Assembly (NCBI GenBank): GCA_021811745.1
Contig: JAJZNH010000704.1
Span: forward strand, 1 to 6,306
Source: Acidobacteriota bacterium
GTDB lineage: Bacteria > Acidobacteriota > Terriglobia > Terriglobales > Acidobacteriaceae
Length of the DNA: 6,306 bases
Direction of reading: 5' to 3'
The notes under the pieces: generated by a model
Databases searched by the model: none
What the model was told of the DNA's origin: nothing
The model's input: the letters and a program-made list of their open reading frames with translations, nothing else
Made by a program: the position numbers and the translations under genes
Part shown: positions 5,811 to 6,306 of the stretch, piece after piece
Position numbering within the stretch: the first letter of the stretch is position 1
How the letters are laid out: every line of letters begins with the position of its first letter

Positions 5811-6002
5811 AGAAACCGGCCTGCAAAGCAGGTGGGTAGTCAACGCTGGTTGAACCTACATTCATTGAACAGGGGCTCGACTCGACAATCGGTTTTGTGC
5901 GCAGTGTCCGCCAGTCCGGAATGCCTAATGAACCGCGGGGAGCTCCACCGTCTTAGGACGGGTTCACCAGCACATTGCTCACGGCCCCGTGGGCCGGATT
6001 CT
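5811..6002 (+). ncRNA. ssrS: 6S RNA candidate (192 nt)
   Basis: 6S RNA mimics an open promoter and binds the housekeeping RNA polymerase holoenzyme, damping transcription in stationary phase. No protein-like frame explains this stretch. AGAA-A-CCGGCC (5811-5821) pairs with GGCCGG-A-TTCT (5992-6002), a 10-bp closing stem with one A-A mismatch. Further in, GCTGGT-T-GAACC (5845-5856) pairs with GGTTCACCAGC (5961-5971), 11 bp with one bulge. TTCATT (5861-5866) pairs with AATGAA (5927-5932) below an apical arm. Between the last two stems the 3' side is long and holds the hairpin CCGTC-TTAG-GACGG (5948-5961). This rod with an internal bubble and a 3'-side hairpin is 6S-like. The length is close to the 184 nt of E. 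coli 6S, the promoter places the 5' end exactly, and the gene lies directly 3' of zapA as in many proteobacteria. Identity comes from hand folding and context, without a covariance-model match. Confidence 0.7.
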
Positions 6003-6073
6003 ACTTTCTGCCGGGTCTCTCCTTCCGCGTCTCCCCTGCACGCCCCACCTTCAAATGCCGTATGCTGATCTAA

Positions 6074-6306
6074 GTGCATCCCATCCTCTTCCACGTCGGC
6101 GCATTGATGATTCCGTCCTACGGCGCCCTCGCGGCTCTGGGCGTGGTTCTCGCGCTGCTGCTGGTGCAGCGCACCGCGGTGGTTGCCGGTCTCAATCCCG
6201 GTCATCTCTGGAATCTCTGCGTTGTCGCGCTCTTTGCGGCGCTTATCGGTTCGCGCCTCTTCCTCGTGATCGTGAACTGGCGGGTGGTCCTGCATCATCC
6301 ATCGTG
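6074..6306 (+). CDS. lgt: Prolipoprotein diacylglyceryl transferase, N-terminal part
   Basis: Lgt is an inner-membrane enzyme that moves diacylglycerol from phosphatidylglycerol to the lipobox cysteine of prolipoproteins, the first step of lipoprotein maturation. About 77 codons are visible before the right edge. The family start (M)HPILFHVGALMIPSYGALA is clear, and a first membrane helix follows (about 10-32, GALAALGVVLALLLV). A periplasmic or loop segment GLNPGHLWN leads to a second helix (VVALFAALIGSRLFLVIVNW) with the conserved GSRL-type sequence. The start is GTG 6074, because an in-frame TAA (6071-6073) directly precedes it and homologues begin with MHP. The next in-frame ATG (6107) would cut into conserved sequence. 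No Shine-Dalgarno sequence is visible. A TATGCT hexamer at 6061-6066 could drive a leaderless transcript. Confidence 0.88.
   Translation, partial: MHPILFHVGALMIPSYGALAALGVVLALLLVQRTAVVAGLNPGHLWNLCVVALFAALIGSRLFLVIVNWRVVLHHPS

Noticed and set aside
5811..6002. tmRNA, RNase P RNA or SRP RNA instead of 6S RNA
   Set aside because: None of their hallmark sequences was seen (RNase P GAGGAAAGTCC, SRP GGAAGGGAGCA, tmRNA Ala-acceptor with tag frame).
5583..6068. 161-codon plus-strand frame from within zapA through the 6S candidate
   Set aside because: It overlaps zapA in another frame, is Arg/Ser/Pro/Cys-rich as expected from shifted GC-rich DNA, and has no ribosome binding site.
5840..6298. 152-codon minus-strand open frame across the 6S candidate and lgt
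   Set aside because: It is antisense to the clear Lgt N-terminus and has charged, low-complexity sequence with no family resemblance.
1..6306. CRISPR arrays, tRNA or rRNA genes, attachment sites
   Set aside because: No regularly spaced repeats, no tRNA cloverleaf or rRNA sequence, and no integrase or direct-repeat pair was found on reading both strands.

Overview
The window is GC-rich bacterial chromosomal DNA carrying a housekeeping block for translation and cell division, with a decayed insertion sequence at its left edge. The style of the PheS, PheT, IF-3, ZapA and Lgt proteins, together with a PheT that lacks the usual N-terminal OB-fold, suggests a member of the Acidobacteriota. That placement rests on remembered protein similarity and is an inference.

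Layout, left to right. Positions 2-770 (+) hold the C-terminal two thirds of an IS630-family DDE transposase. It is broken by an in-frame amber codon at 122-124 and a one-base frameshift near 566-572. Positions 802-1398 (-) hold infC (translation initiation factor IF-3), which appears to start at an ATC codon behind a strong Shine-Dalgarno sequence. A 242-bp divergent intergenic region (1399-1640) separates infC from pheS (1641-2747, +) and pheT (2813-4981, +), the two subunits of phenylalanyl-tRNA synthetase. Next come a short ZapB-like coiled-coil gene (5049-5372) and zapA (5381-5671), which are probably translationally linked. Positions 5811-6002 hold a strong candidate for 6S RNA (ssrS): it has its own promoter, its 5' end coincides with a long closing stem, and it lies immediately 3' of zapA, a classic location for this gene. 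The right edge carries the start of lgt (6074 to the window end), encoding prolipoprotein diacylglyceryl transferase, which begins at GTG directly after an in-frame stop.

How the parts fit together. IF-3 and PheRS belong to the translation apparatus and in many bacteria lie together as infC-rpmI-rplT-pheS-pheT. Here infC is inverted relative to pheST, no rpmI or rplT is present in the window, and an IS remnant abuts the 3' end of infC. This suggests local rearrangement. The ZapB-like and ZapA proteins are FtsZ-ring accessory factors. 6S RNA is the global regulator of the housekeeping RNA polymerase holoenzyme.

Nothing in the window looks like a wholly new system. The points most worth a second look are the 6S RNA candidate, the ATC-initiated infC, and the PheT without the tRNA-binding OB domain.
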